Positions 49,801 to 61,166 are shown, counted from the stretch's first letter. The stretch: DNA of 64,000 nucleotides from Rugalucina vietnamica (GCA_964017185.1 OZ024875.1:61871043-61935042), one strand, 5' to 3'. Notes: generated by a model not told the origin, from the letters alone. Numbers and translations: made by a program.

Positions 49801-52800
49801 TTCCTAGATAGTCGTAACTTTTTCCTACTTAAGCGCATTTCCGACAGCCGCCTAACATACGTAGCTTTATTTTCAGGTCCTTTGTGTCGAGTGAACCCTC
49901 TAACAGATCGGGGAAAGAGGTTCCAGTTGTTCAAGATCCTCTGTCTGACCGTCATACCAATCCTTGGGGTGTGGGGCTTCACCATGTACTCCCTCTCCGA
50001 CAGCGTGGAGGGGAAAGCCGACATTGAAACGGTAAGGTTTTCTTTCTTTTATTTTCTTTCTGTTGGGTTTGTTCATTCGTTTAAAGCGCTGATCTTAAGT
50101 TTTTTAAAGCTAGTCTAAACCGACATGCGGAGATGTTTTGAAAAAAGTGACTACCGAACTGTCTTCTAGAAAAGTGAAATGTTATATAACACTACCAGAC
50201 ACTCATTGGAAATGCCTAGATGGTTTTTGTATTTATTAATATCGTGTTACATAAAATTAATATAATAAATAGAAGATTCTGTTTTGCATTGTTGTGATCA
50301 AGTGGCCCAGTAGATTTCTGTTGTGATTTTTGACCAGTAGGGTTTCTTTTTCGAAAACAAAGAGACGATCTATGCCAATTAACAGTCCGTCCATATTTAG
50401 GCCTATAAAGCCGAGTTATGCATCGGAACCGCTTTTTGGTTTGATGCTGTACGTGTGTCTGTCCTTTTCGGAAACCCCAAAGACATGATGTATTCTTCCT
50501 TAAACAGGCCAAAGGCTCTATGTCCATCGTAGTGGTCCTGGGTCGACTTATTCACAGACTCCAAATGGAGCGGGACATGAGCGTCCTGTACCTTAGTGAC
50601 CTGGGCCCGGGCACGAAGACCTTCCTCCTGGCCGAGTACATGGCGACTGACGACGCCCTAGAACAGCTCACCATCTGGCCCGGGGCGCTTCAGAGCAACC
50701 CTAAAGAACAGTACCGGAGCAAAGTAAACCTCATGTCCTATATTGCCCAGCACCGGACGTCATTGAACCCAAAGAAGGTCGACTTGTTTGAGGAGATCAA
50801 CTTCTACAGCGACATTACGAGCGAGTTCTTGGAGTGGCTTGTGGAGAACATAAAGGGCTCGGGGTTCGGATCAACCTGGAAGACCCTGGTCGCCTACCAG
50901 AAGGTCACGAGGTGTAAGGAGGACATTGGGGTGGAGCGGGCGTACGGTGCCATGTTTTATACCAATGGACATTTCCCGAAGTGGGTGGATTTCGAGTTCT
51001 ACAACTATCAGGTCCATGATTTCAAGTATAATTACAAGACGGCTGTGTTCTATTCTGACATCGTGGTGCCATTGTTGAGAGAGGAGGTGAAGGAACTCAA
51101 GTCAACAGGTAAAGAACATATTCGAAACAGCAAACAAAAGTAATACGACGTCATGAACACCATGCAGTTACATGAGAATAATTTTGAATCCTCCAGCAAA
51201 ACTTTGTCCGGTCCAAGCTATAAGATGTCAAAACTTTGGCAACAAATAAACACCTTTACTGCCTCCGTTGTCACAATCAATAACAGGTGTGTCTCTTTGT
51301 TATCAGACTTGAAATAAAACAAAAAAAGGCATTTAGTATACATTCTATGAAAAATAATGTGTCTGAATCATTGTGTGACCCGATGCCCCAAGAGGAGTCA
51401 GTATGTTGGTTTGGTTAAGGCAACAGAATGTCCACCATTTGGGAAATAGCTATTACGGCTTATGTATGCTCCTTAAACAAGCTTTATTCACGTTGTAGGT
51501 GTCAACATCACGGTAACAATCAACGCCTACCGTTACGAGATACAGTATCACGACCTGAATACCTCGTACAAGTCGGAAGAGAAGACGAAATGGTTTTTCG
51601 ACAACATGACGGAGTATCTCGACTCACTACTCGACATTCAAGAACAAGTGGCGGGAAAGATCACGGAAGAGGTACTTGGATCGTTTTGAAGCTAGGGTTT
51701 ACAGAATACGAGTATCTCGCTTTAAGATTTAAACGTCAGAGTTAATGTGTACCTTAAACGCATGCCGCAGCAAATTGAACAAATGCAACAAAAGTTGTTG
51801 ACTACAGTGTTTTTATTACACCGAAACTTCGAGTCTAGCAGAATCTGTGTTTGGTACATTTTGGGGGAAGGGGTTATGTAAAGGTATGCGTTTACCAATA
51901 AATGATAGGCTTAAAGGGAAACGCAACGTTGAAGTACAATGAATCTTATATGAAAGTACTCACCTCCCTAAACAATTTGGTACAAGTTTTATCATTGGAT
52001 GAAAATTAAGAAAGTTATGTTGGTTTGAATACTCCCTGATTTCTGTTTAAGGAGGCAGCCATCTTGGATATTTATGAGGCTTTATGACGTCATAAAGCCC
52101 AAATTAAAAATGCTTTATCAAGATTAATGAAACACTGTTAATATAAATCTGTAAATTTTAGTTTTAATGTGTCCTTCCTCGGTGTCCTTCTCTTGGTTTC
52201 CTATCAATTTTGGCCATATTTTGCCATATTAATATTGAAATATAAAATTTATACAATGCTTTGATTTTTGCAGTTTCTAATTTTAAAAATATTCAAACTG
52301 GCGGCCGAAAGTCACTTCGTTCCAAACATATCAAATGCCAAGATCGCCGATTTGAACAAAATTTGCACCAATATGTTTGCTTTGAATAGATCTTTACTTT
52401 TAAAGGTATTGTTGTTGACTATTGCGTTCCCCTTTAATAATGAATTAAACAGACGCATACAGCATAACTTTTGATCTGTAGTAACATGAAAGTATCAATC
52501 CATTTACATAATATTGTTTTGTTTCACTTCAAACTACAGGTTGAAGCGGTCCTATCCCAAATCGTGACCAAGGTCGTCATCTATGCCTCTATGGTAGTGG
52601 TTGTCATAGCAATGTGTCCCGTTATCATGTTTTCGTCCGAGGCTTTGGCAAGTGACATCCAACGCTATACACAGACACTGGTGGAGAAAACTAAAGAGCT
52701 GAACTTGGAGAAGCACAAGACAGATACATTGCTGTATCAGATGGTACCGAAATCTATTGCTGAACGACTGAAAAACAGTACAGCGGTGGAATCGGAGTTC

Positions 52801-53691
52801 TTTAGGTGAGCGTAAATATATCTGATATGCATCAATACCATTTAATCTGACCCATTTCGTGCCCTAGAGACCTTGCCTGTGCGATAAGTTTGCATTGTGT
52901 CGTTGATAGCCTTACCCGACCTTGACGATGCTGGTTGATGATTTCCGACTCAGTTGGCTTCAAATCTTTTCCTCTTTTCAATTTCAGATCCGTGACGATA
53001 TTTTTCTCTGGAATATTTGGGTTTAGTCGAGTCTGTACTGAGTGCTCTCCCATGGACTTGGTGAGGATTCTGAACAGCCTGTACACGTCTATGGACGAAC
53101 AGATCGGTCTCTACGACGTGTACAAAGTTGAAACTATCAATGACTGTTATATGGTGGCTTCAGGTATGGGAACTTCATTATGGGATGGGTAACAATATAA
53201 AAATCGAATATCGTGCTAATGGGGCAATTTATCAATAGAACTGGTCAGATTTACTAATAGTAGAAAAAACTTCTGGATGGCCGTCGTGAACATGTGAATG
53301 CTAATTTTTAGATCATCTGAATAAAAAATGGTCAACACTATTGGCACCTTTTTCGCTAAGTGCTTTGTTCAATATCAAGACACTGCATGCATATATAGAT
53401 ATCTGTGCATCTGTCTTTTAGGTTTACCGAACCGTAATGAGGAACGTCACGTGACTGAGATAGCCAATCTGGCTCTGGATGTTCTGCACATGTCAAGAAA
53501 CAAGAAGTTTCCTAATTCGGAAAATACCCCCGTTCAGCTGCAAATTGGAATTAATACAGGTGACAATGCCTTCTCAATCTCAAAAGCATTAATGCTGTGT
53601 TCTTTTTGAGTTTAGAAATGAATTTTAAAGTTCCTTTTGGGGATTCTAATTGGTATGAAGTATATAGTTCTAAATTATAAAACAGTGCTAT

Positions 53692-53762
<71 letters not shown>

Positions 53763-56152
53763 TTTTCGGTACTGCATGAAACTAACTTTCTGTATGCGAT
53801 CTAACAAGGTGTTAATTAAACTGCCTGTAAAATAATAGTTAGTTCGGAAGTTCAGTGGTGGCCTGTATGTAAAGATTAAATTTGAACACTACTATAGTTT
53901 TCAGTAGCTAAATTTATATGCCCTCGTCGTAGAATTGCATATCTTACATTAATTCATCACTGAGATTAAAGGAAAATTAGACCACTTTGATTCGTAAACA
54001 TGTTGAATTTCAGGAGATTATTCCCATTATAAACGCGTTCACGGCGTTTTGGGGGAACCTTGAAGCAATGCTTCTCGTAATCAAGAACTCAAAATGGTTA
54101 AACTCTACTTACATCACATGTATTAAATTTAGTCAAGTCAATGTAAATCTTATTTTAATCAACTAATTACATCTACTAGAAATTACAGGGCCGTTTTACC
54201 TTGTTAACTACTAGTTATTTGATAGACACTTTCCTCGTGTCATATAATGCATCAGGTAAATGTAGTTACATGTAGTCCATACATTAATATCCTAAATATG
54301 TTCTCATATTCATATTAGGGTCAGTATCTGCTGGGATTGTGGGTTCTATTATGCTGAGGTATTGCCTGTTCGGAGATACGGTCAACATTGCCTCGAGGAT
54401 GAAGTCATACGGATTGCGTAAGTCTACCAGTGGGACAGCAGTGTTATTTGCAGATTTATTTGTTTCGTTATAGCTGAATTTGCAATTTTATCACCCATCT
54501 AAAATCATTACGAAGACTTGCCCATGCAATATACAGTGATATTTTTCAGGTTAAAAAAAAATGAAAATTTCATTGGAAAAATTTTGATATAAAACATTTT
54601 TGTTCAAAACATTCACAGTGGGAACACTTTAGAACGCCTCGATTCTAACGAGTACCCACAATCTATGTTTTGGACCAAAACTAAGAAAAATAGGAATACC
54701 CATGTAAACCCAAGTTTTACTAGATAAAAGTTGGGGTATGAAGCGTATAGATTTCACGGACATGTTGTCTTGATGTTATGCATGCGTTCTGCTTTTCTAT
54801 TTAAAGTATTCATAATTATTATATACCATAAAGTTGAAAACACCATTATGCGAAGTTTTTCTTTCTTTAATCGAACAATTTAAGTTCGATTGCAAGATAT
54901 CCTGAAAATTAGTTGAACATTTTTTTAAAGATAACTATTTTTACGGAAGTTCACAGGTCTTTCATTTTGTTTTCAGCGAATAGGATCCATATCAGTGAAA
55001 ACACGTACCTGTGTCTCAAGAAGGCGGGCAAATTCAAGATGAAGTTTCGTGGAAATCTTGATATCAAGGTATTAACCCTTTAATGTAGAATGGATCCACC
55101 TATCATTATCAGTTGTATGAGTCCACTTTCATTTTCGGTGAATCAGGAGTGATTTTCAAATTTTATTCGATGTAACTCCTCGAAGCAACAGAAACATTGG
55201 TTTCCGCCACATGTATTTCGTTATGTCCGAGCCCGGCTCTAGATGCCATTTTTTTATTAGGTACAAATTTTTAATATACATCAGTAAATTATTCCTTTTA
55301 TTATTTTAAACCAGTCTACACTTAAGACTCCCCGATGTTTTGTACTGCGTTGCAATATTTTATGATTTATGTAAATATGTGTATATGTTTTATACACTAT
55401 GAGGGCCACATTGATAGTTAAATGTGTTTCACCCTCTTTAAATAATGTATATAAATAAATAAAATAAATAAATATCACCAGATGGGACGCTGCGTTCTGC
55501 GGCGTCACATCTGGGGCTATACTGTTTGCATATGCCCCATAAAAAGGAATTCAAACAACAGTTTCAATGGTAGTATTCCTATCTTAGCAGAATTTATACC
55601 ATGCATTATTGAAAAGAAGGATTAAAGCATTCCAATAACATAATGTCAGACTCTCATAACACTCCACGTATCAGTGCAAATGCTTTTAAATGTCAGTATG
55701 TGGATTCTACGTTCAAGTCCCCTATCGGCTTCCGTAGGATTCAGTTGTTCACTTTAAGTCTTTCCACGTTTAGGGGTTTCATTCCCATAAATGCCAAATC
55801 ACCAACGGAGATGATATGTACAGATTGAAGGCCACATACAAACCAATGTCTTTCGGTAGTGGCAACAATGCCATAGGTTTTCTAATGTTCTTCTGTTATA
55901 TAGGGTAAAGGTCACATGGATACCTACTGGTTGTTGGACAAGTCTTACGGCGGTAGTAGTAAGGTCAAGGACGACACATCCGAGACGCTGATGACGCAAC
56001 AAATGACATCACATCAAGATCAGATGGAGACCAAACTGACAGGCGGAGGAATACAAAGTCCAAGTCAACGCCGAAAGGTGAATAGCAACGAAGAGGCAAG
56101 ACCTAAAGATATGTACGAGCCCCATGATCATGATGGAGGCGAAACGACATGA
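42408..56152 (+). CDS. NIT-domain receptor guanylate cyclase, 11 exons, 687 aa, one metal-site Asp missing
   Basis: Exons: 42408-42430, 42997-43088, 49877-50031, 50508-51108, 51499-51671, 52540-52805, 52988-53163, 53422-53559, 54319-54417, 54977-55068, 55904-56152. They total 2,064 nt in frame. Layout: short cytosolic N-terminus; TM1 about 55-76 ([19 protein letters not shown]); extracellular NIT domain in exons 4-5, with the typical [17 protein letters not shown] start; TM2 about 360-382; a coiled linker ([20 protein letters not shown]); class III cyclase about 438-605; an 80-residue polar tail. Guanylate-type residues are present: KVET (Glu485), YCLFGDTVN with its Cys, Asn and SRM Arg. The usual FSDIVGFT reads FSGIFGFS (Gly445), while the second Asp is kept (Asp489, TINDCY). 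Animal NIT-GCs have been linked to nitric oxide signalling in the annelid Platynereis. Possible outcomes are a weak or inactive cyclase, or an obligate heterodimer subunit. Confidence 0.9.
43469..43545 (+). mobile_element. Partial GC-hairpin MITE (left part)
   Basis: GCCGCATCATGGGAAAACC followed by a decayed core AGATCAGCTGAGCAGCTGAG. A matching right part, GGTTTGTGTTGGATAGGG ... GGTTTTCTCACG, is at 49600-49655 in the same orientation. Confidence 0.5.
43766..43846. repeat. Poly-A and (CA)n microsatellite
   Basis: About 20 A, then CA repeats from 43794 to 43846. Confidence 0.95.
43932..45168. mobile_element. Self-similar inverted-repeat element, GGACGTAG family, Harbinger-like
   Basis: The ends TGTTACGTCTACACCGG and, in reverse complement, TGTTACGTCTACACTGG match. 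TAA lies directly outside both (43929-43931, 45169-45171), a 3-base duplication typical of PIF/Harbinger transposons. Both arms are dozens of degenerate GGACGTAGTAAGGACGTGGT units, in the other orientation over 44265-44460. In the middle (44617-44780) a plus-strand frame reads [27 protein letters not shown] and [11 protein letters not shown], like the N-terminus of Harbinger/ALP1-type transposases; the catalytic part is absent. Confidence 0.75.
45448..45620. mobile_element. Fold-back MITE copy H, reduced
   Basis: ACGAAAACTTGCCCATGCAA start, T-rich middle, GTTAGAACCGCCTCAG, ACACGGACGTTTTCATTATG end; half of the core is lost. Confidence 0.65.
46095..48790. repeat. 41-bp minisatellite, about 65 copies
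   Basis: The unit is approximately TATATCACAAGTACTGGTCC plus CTGTCCTACAGTTACCTCCCC. Exact 41-base steps are visible at 46099, 46140 and 46181. Copies vary by substitutions and small indels. The first third favours ACAGTTACCTCC, the middle and last thirds ACCGGTACATCC, so subfamilies are blocked along the array. It lies in intron 2 of the NIT cyclase gene; long tri-frame reading stretches over it are artefacts. Confidence 0.95.
48876..49519. mobile_element. Self-similar inverted-repeat element, CGCGACAGTCG family
   Basis: The ends TTCACTGGAATGCGA and (reverse complement of the right) CTCACTGGCATGCAA form an imperfect terminal repeat. The interior is built from degenerate words such as GTCGCGCGA, CATTCGTACGA and GTCTCACGAC on both strands. 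No coding capacity. In intron 2 of the NIT cyclase gene; a partial relative is at 9675-9865. Confidence 0.7.
51911..52437. mobile_element. TTAA-flanked MITE of about 520 bp
   Basis: TTAA then AGGGAAACGCAA at the left (51911) and, in reverse complement, TTAA then AGGGGAACGCAA at the right (52437). TTAA target sites are typical of piggyBac-type elements. It contains a TATGACGTCATA palindrome near 52083. In intron 5 of the NIT cyclase gene. Confidence 0.65.
53691..53764. repeat. (TTTA)n microsatellite
   Basis: About 18 uninterrupted TTTA units in intron 8 of the NIT cyclase gene. Confidence 0.95.
54508..54770. mobile_element. Fold-back MITE copy I
   Basis: CATTACGAAGACTTGCCCAT start, core with CGAGTACCCACAATCTATG, TTTCACGGACATGTTGTC end. 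In intron 9 of the NIT cyclase gene. Confidence 0.75.
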
Positions 56153-56253
56153 TTCATATAGCGGCAATGGATGGACGACAACCGAAAACACGCTTAATAA
56201 TCATATTACGACATTATATTAACTTTTCAATCTCCGTCTGGATTCGTAATCTA

Positions 56254-56259
56254 AATAAA
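56254..56259 (+). terminator. Poly(A) signal of the NIT guanylate cyclase gene
   Basis: AATAAA about 100 bases after the TGA stop at 56150-56152, with no closer candidate; a short 3'UTR is inferred. Confidence 0.55.
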
Positions 56260-57140
56260 TGTTTTGCAAGTATACAGTAGGGTATCAACATGTCTTTTTG
56301 CCAGGCGTTTATCGACTGCAATAGCGTCCGAGGTTGTCGCCTTTAGGGTGTAGCAATGTAAAACAATATGGGTCCCATCCTAAGAAGCCCTTTTTCCGCA
56401 TAAGGTTAGAATTTTACCATTCTTGCCGCTCAACTAGACAAACCAGCAAAAGGATTTGAAAATATCTTCTGTTAGAGGATATACATCCCTATGTGTTATA
56501 CTATTTAAATTTCCTCAAACGCAATAATCACTGTTCAAGTAAAATATAACTTTTTTTATTATTATTTTATAATGATTGTGTTTAGGCAGGCCTACATTTT
56601 AATAATTAGAATTTATATACAGTCATTCAAATATTTTAATGTTCCATAAAACTTAAATGCAACATTACCATCTGTCAATCACGTTTGCAGACTCAAAATA
56701 ATTTTGTTGTTGACAAGGTCTGACACATACTCGCCACAGCCACCAAAAGTGCTATTATGAATGATACTACTGTCTATACACCATCTTTCAGAAATGGTCA
56801 TATTTTTCTTGAGGTCATTTACAAAAGTGATATTTTGAAAAATGCAGTTTCTAGAAGATGATGTATAGACTGTAGTAGTTTTTGTTAAAGCTTCATTATA
56901 TGCTGTCACAAAATTTGCTATGAACTGTATATAAACTGATAATAATTTACATATCATCTATACGTAATAAGTGGCACATTAATTTTTTTTACCTTTTTAA
57001 CAGGAAAATGTCAGAATCTATTCCTATTTTTATCACGATATTGTGTATAGATTTGTACATAGTTATGTTGTTACAATGTGTTATATTAGAGGTTGAAAGA
57101 GGAACATATGTGAGATAAATGAATACAGTATTCATAAATA
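56260..57140. other. Intergenic DNA after the NIT cyclase gene
   Basis: Unique AT-rich sequence. A 92-codon minus-strand frame (56679-56957) has no recognisable motif and no gene context; I do not call it. Confidence 0.5.
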
Positions 57141-57143
57141 AGC

Positions 57144-57146
<3 letters not shown>

Positions 57147-57175
<29 letters not shown>

Positions 57176-57640
57176 GATATATTATTATTATTGCATCTGA
57201 TTCTATATAATCATTTTTTCTTTTTCTTTTCTTTATAAAAAATGTGTAGTCTATTAAAATTTTCAGTCGTAAATTAGTAAAAACGTCAGTGGAATGCTAA
57301 TATAAAAATCCAGCTTTTAATAGAAAAAGTTCTTTCTCAACTTTATTCAAAGTTTACAGTACTACCATATAGACTCACAGCTAGAGTTTGCAAAAGTGGG
57401 CGGGATTTTCCCTACACATCATGTTGTATTTTTACTAGATGCTAGTAACTGATAAGCCGTAAGTCCTATGGGTAGTACAGCGGTTTGAATAAAACAAACT
57501 CAACATCTCGTGTACTAATTGTCACAAGAATAAAATGATTTTGATTTTTTTCTCAAAGGTATTTAGCCATGTACATCAGAACATTATATTATTTAGAACA
57601 CCATATTATTTAGATTTAGCACATAATTTTGTTAACGTGT

Positions 57641-57716
<76 letters not shown>
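57147..57716. repeat. (ATT)n and (GAAA)n microsatellites
   Basis: ATT repeats near 57147-57175 and about 19 GAAA units at 57642-57716; AT-rich unique DNA between. Confidence 0.9.
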
Positions 57717-57849
57717 GTGGTCAGTAAATAAGGTATATTTATATATAAGAAGTTCTTAAAAGATATTCCAGAAACATAACAACGCTTTTCAGTATTCTTA
57801 CAGTATTCTTATGTTTTACAGAAGTATGTGTTTTTGTTATGATATGAGC

Positions 57850-58072
57850 TTCGACGCGAGAAAACCGGTCTTCGGGAGATCCGACCAGCTGTGACATAAA
57901 CCGGCCTGTACAATCACAGAAGTAGGCTAGAAGCTTGAAATTTCGGATTTAAGAAGAAGAGAAACTGTACTATCCGTGTAGCGAAAACAAAGGCGCTGAT
58001 CAGTTACTGCGAAGCTGATCTGCGCCTTTGTTTTCGCATAGGCAAATATCCGGTTTTCTCATGCACAGGCTC
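57850..58072. mobile_element. GC-hairpin MITE, copy 4
   Basis: Core GCGCTGATCAGTTACTGCGAA / GCTGATCTGCGCC with TTTTGTTTTCGC flanks, ending GGTTTTCTCATGCACAGGCTC; ATAT lies at both edges. Confidence 0.7.
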
Positions 58073-58234
58073 ATATGGAAATATCTCGAGAATCATCTCG
58101 AGGAAGGAATTATTTGTAACACAAAAAGCTCAATTGTGGGTACCAGATAGAATGGCTTTGTCTGCAACAGTCTTCGTATTAACCTCTACAGCATAAGTCA
58201 TTCCGCAGAAAAACCGCATGATGCTCTTCGCTTG

Positions 58235-58410
58235 TTCATTACGAAAACTTGTCCATGTAATACACAGATAAATTTTAGGCGGTTCTAACGAGTACCCCCA
58301 ATCTATGTTTTGGATTAGAAATAAGAAAAATAGGTATACCCCTGTATACCCCAGTTTTGCTATATAAAAGTTGGGTATAAGGGGGTATGAATAACACGGG
58401 CATGTCATCG
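58235..58410. mobile_element. Fold-back MITE copy J, reduced
   Basis: CATTACGAAAACTTGTCCAT start, half core GGCGGTTCTAACGAGTACCC, CCCCAGTTTTGCTATATAAA, ACACGGGCATG end. Confidence 0.7.
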
Positions 58411-58592
58411 TGATGTTCAGTGATGTAGTTCAGTGAGTAGATAAAAAGGGAAGATGCACTGTCAATAACAATGGTTGGACTGCTTTTCACCAAAATAATT
58501 TTGTTGTAAAAGAACCTCTGCATGCTCAGTCTTATCACGTATATATTAGCTGTAAAAATACAAATTATGAACGACAATGCGTACATGCGTGC

Positions 58593-58593
<1 letters not shown>

Positions 58594-58650
<57 letters not shown>
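58594..58650. repeat. (GT)n microsatellite
   Basis: About 28 GT units. Confidence 0.95.
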
Positions 58651-58651
<1 letters not shown>

Positions 58652-58865
58652 GCTTTGAATCTTTAAGATGTTATGAATGACTGTGTTGGTACATGTAACG
58701 TAATCCTTTTTACAACTGTTTACCATTCCGATAGATCATTATTACATTGACGCGTGAGGACTTATATTATACATCACTAAATAAAATAACTTTCTATATT
58801 GATAGCCATGGTTATTTTAAGATTGTATATAAAACACAAAAACAAATGCAACATCACAGTTCATT

Positions 58866-59225
58866 ATTTCAAAAAAATATGCAACAGTCACTTATCACTG
58901 ATTATTATTTATGAACACACAAAAGCAAATGCACCAGTCACATCTCATTATTATTTATGAACACACAAAAGCAAATGCACCAGTCGCATCTCATTATTTT
59001 TTATGAACACAAAAAAGCAAATGCAAAGTTGTCACATCTCATTATCATTTATGAACACACAAAAGCAAACGCACCAGTCACATCTCATAACTATTTATGA
59101 ACACACAAAAACAAATGCACCAGTCACATCTCATTATTTTTTATGAAACGCAAAAACAAATGCAACAGTCACATCTCGTTATTATTTATGAAAACGCAAA
59201 CAAATGCAACAGCCACATCCCATTG
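58866..59225. repeat. 46-bp tandem repeat, about eight copies
   Basis: GAACACACAAAAGCAAATGC starts at 58913, 58959 and 59005 (exact 46-base steps) and continues with small changes to about 59215. Each unit ends CAGTCACATCTCATTATT. Confidence 0.9.
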
Positions 59226-59367
59226 ATTTTAAATGTCGCATATTAAATGCGTGGAAACTATCAATATTTCAATGTGTTCTGCGGTTTTGAGTGAGAGATG
59301 AATAAAGCTGTTTGATTCATATTGACTCGTTCTTCTTTTTTCTCCTTTACCAACAAAACTGATATAT

Positions 59368-59585
59368 GAGCCTGTGCGTAAGAAAAACTATCAATTTGGG
59401 TTCCCACCAGGTCCGACACAAACCAGACTGTACAGTCACAGAAGATGGTTAGAGGCTGGGAATTTTGGATTTAGAAAGTAGAGGAGTTGTACTATCTTTG
59501 TAGCGAAAATAAAGGCGCTGATCGGCTTCGCAGTTACTGCGCCTTTGTTTTCGCATATGCAGATTGTTGGTTTTCCCATGCGGCG
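59368..59585. mobile_element. GC-hairpin MITE, copy 5
   Basis: GAGCCTGTGCGTAAGAAAAA start, shortened core GCGCTGATCGGCTTCGCAG, ends TTGGTTTTCCCATGCGGCGG; ATATAT at both edges. Confidence 0.75.
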
Positions 59586-59624
59586 GCATATATCGCACTG
59601 AAAATATTTTGAAAGTTGAAATAA

Positions 59625-59795
59625 GGAACTGGTGCAATCAGAACCAAAGTCTCAAATTACAAATCCACATGTGAGACAAGCAGCTTTTGTGTGCGCCAGG
59701 TGGCTCAGTTTTCTCGGGGTGATTTCGTTTTCAACCTACATACTGATTAAGATGAAATAATCTTTAAAGTTACGTAAAACTGAATAAAAATGACA
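59625..59795 (+). repeat. SINE-like repeat, shortened copy
   Basis: It matches 31721-32140 at both ends (CCACATGTGAGACAAGC, TTTTCTCGGGGTG) but lacks about 200 bases of the middle. Confidence 0.5.
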
Positions 59796-59869
59796 ATTAA
59801 GTTGGTGCCATTACACAGAGAACTATCCATCAAATCTGAAGACTAATTTACTGGAGACATGCCAAATGA

Positions 59870-60345
59870 CATTATTTCACCAGGGGGTTTGGATGGGGGA
59901 GAAATTAGTCCCTTGAACGCACGAGTGAAGCGAACTTGGACACACACTCATCTGACATTTCATGAGTCGTAGGTCATTCCAGTCCCTGATAGTCTGGGGA
60001 AAGAAACTACATTTATAGGCCTTTGTATAGCAATATAAGTCGATTAACCGTTCTCCTTTTCTTGAGAGATTCTTACTTGAGTTGTTCAAGAATGCCAGTA
60101 TAACTCCTAGTTACAAATCTAGCGGCACGAGTCTGTACCTTCTCCACTTCCGCCTGAAGGCCTTTAGTATGAGGTTCCCAAACAGAACTTCCATATTCCA
60201 GGACCTGGCACACCAGTCCTTTATAAGCTGTTCTTTAACATCTTGGGGGCAAGAATCCAAGTGTCTCGTTGGCTTTAGTACAGATATTGGTGATATGGGT
60301 ATTCCACTGCAAGTCATTTGTAATTGTTACACCTAGATATAGGGG
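59870..60345 (-). pseudogene. Decayed LINE remnant (C-terminal region)
   Basis: Minus-strand frames read QWNTHITNICTKANETLGFL, CQVLEYGSSVWEPHTKGLQ, EVEKVQTRAARFVTRSY, ESLKKRRTVNRLILLYKGL and FFPQTIRDWNDL. This is the order found downstream of the RT in many non-LTR retrotransposons. Frameshifts and stops separate the blocks, and part between LLYKGL and FFPQT is deleted. A different family from the 40-42 kb LINE. Confidence 0.75.
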
Positions 60346-61010
60346 GCCTCAGTTTTATTTATCCGTTTATTCATGCGGACATTCTGAATACAAGCATGCA
60401 TGCCATTCACTGGTTCTCGCGAAAGTGGGCATTTTGAGTGGCGTAAAAAAGGAGATAATAATTGGACCAAAAAGATATTCATTGCCTATCTTTTACTTGT
60501 TTCATGTCTATTGTAACGAATTTTAAAGTTTTTGCACTGTAAATATCACATAGGTCCTAAACACATGTGGCGACATAACAACACTACTTTGTTTTGACTT
60601 GTATTCTACGAGTCAGGCATAGTAAACATTACGCAGTCTTGTATGAAAATGTGCAATCGCTAAAGATAATCATTTAGTGCTTCTTATCAGGACTAAATAC
60701 TGCTTTTGAAGTATGCTGCTTATTTTCGGGTATCTAGAAAAAAAATAAGTTCTTTTTTCAGTCCGAAGAAGTACAAATATAATGTACTTTCAGAAAAAAA
60801 ACTAGTGTCAATTTCATAGAAAGCCTGCACTTTCATAAACCTACAAATAACAGGAAGTCCTTTTGTCTAATGGTTCATTGGGCACAAGGCTGTTTTAAAC
60901 ACACAAAATTAAAGTTCACCTAAAAGGCGAAATTCATCTCTTGCTTTCGCATTCCTGTACCGACGATTGTCCCGTAGAATACATGTACTTATTATAATTC
61001 ACCATTGTTG
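60346..61010. other. Intergenic DNA, nothing recognised
   Basis: Unique AT-rich sequence, no gene or clear repeat seen. Confidence 0.5.
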
Positions 61011-61011
61011 C

Positions 61012-61166
61012 ATTATCTGCTGGTTCCCAACTTACACATAATCAATATTGGAAATACAGGTAATCCCCCCCGCCCCCTGAGAAAATAATCAATAATCCAG
61101 GGGGGGGGGTTGGTTACCTGTATCTTCAATACTGATTTCAATAAGCTGGGAACCAGTAGATAATGA
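61012..61166. repeat. Hairpin-forming inverted repeat
   Basis: Arms of about 55 bases: CATTATCTGCTGGTTCCCAA at 61012 pairs with the stretch ending near 61166 (reverse complement CATTATCTACTGGTTCCCAG); both continue to ATACAGGTAA. C-rich and G-rich runs face each other in the loop. Confidence 0.75.

Larger units (their letters stand above)
43312..49862. mobile_element. Outer self-similar inverted-repeat element, GCGCTTAAGTAGGAAA family, split by later insertions
   Basis: The left end (ACGTATGTGAGGCGACT at 43312) and the reverse complement of the right end (ACGTATGTTAGGCGGCT at 49846-49862) match. Both inner flanks are degenerate copies of AGGAAATGCGCTTAAGT or GGAAATGCGACTAAGT (43325-43430; 49738-49845). 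The 6.3 kb between holds other elements. It fills most of intron 2 of the NIT cyclase gene, ending 14 bases before exon 3. Confidence 0.55.

Noticed and set aside
56679-56957. 92-codon minus-strand frame after the NIT cyclase gene
   Set aside because: No family features and located in the 3' flank of a gene on the other strand.
58866-59225. Regularly spaced repeats resembling a CRISPR array
   Set aside because: The 46-base units are contiguous without unique spacers, and the DNA is animal nuclear.
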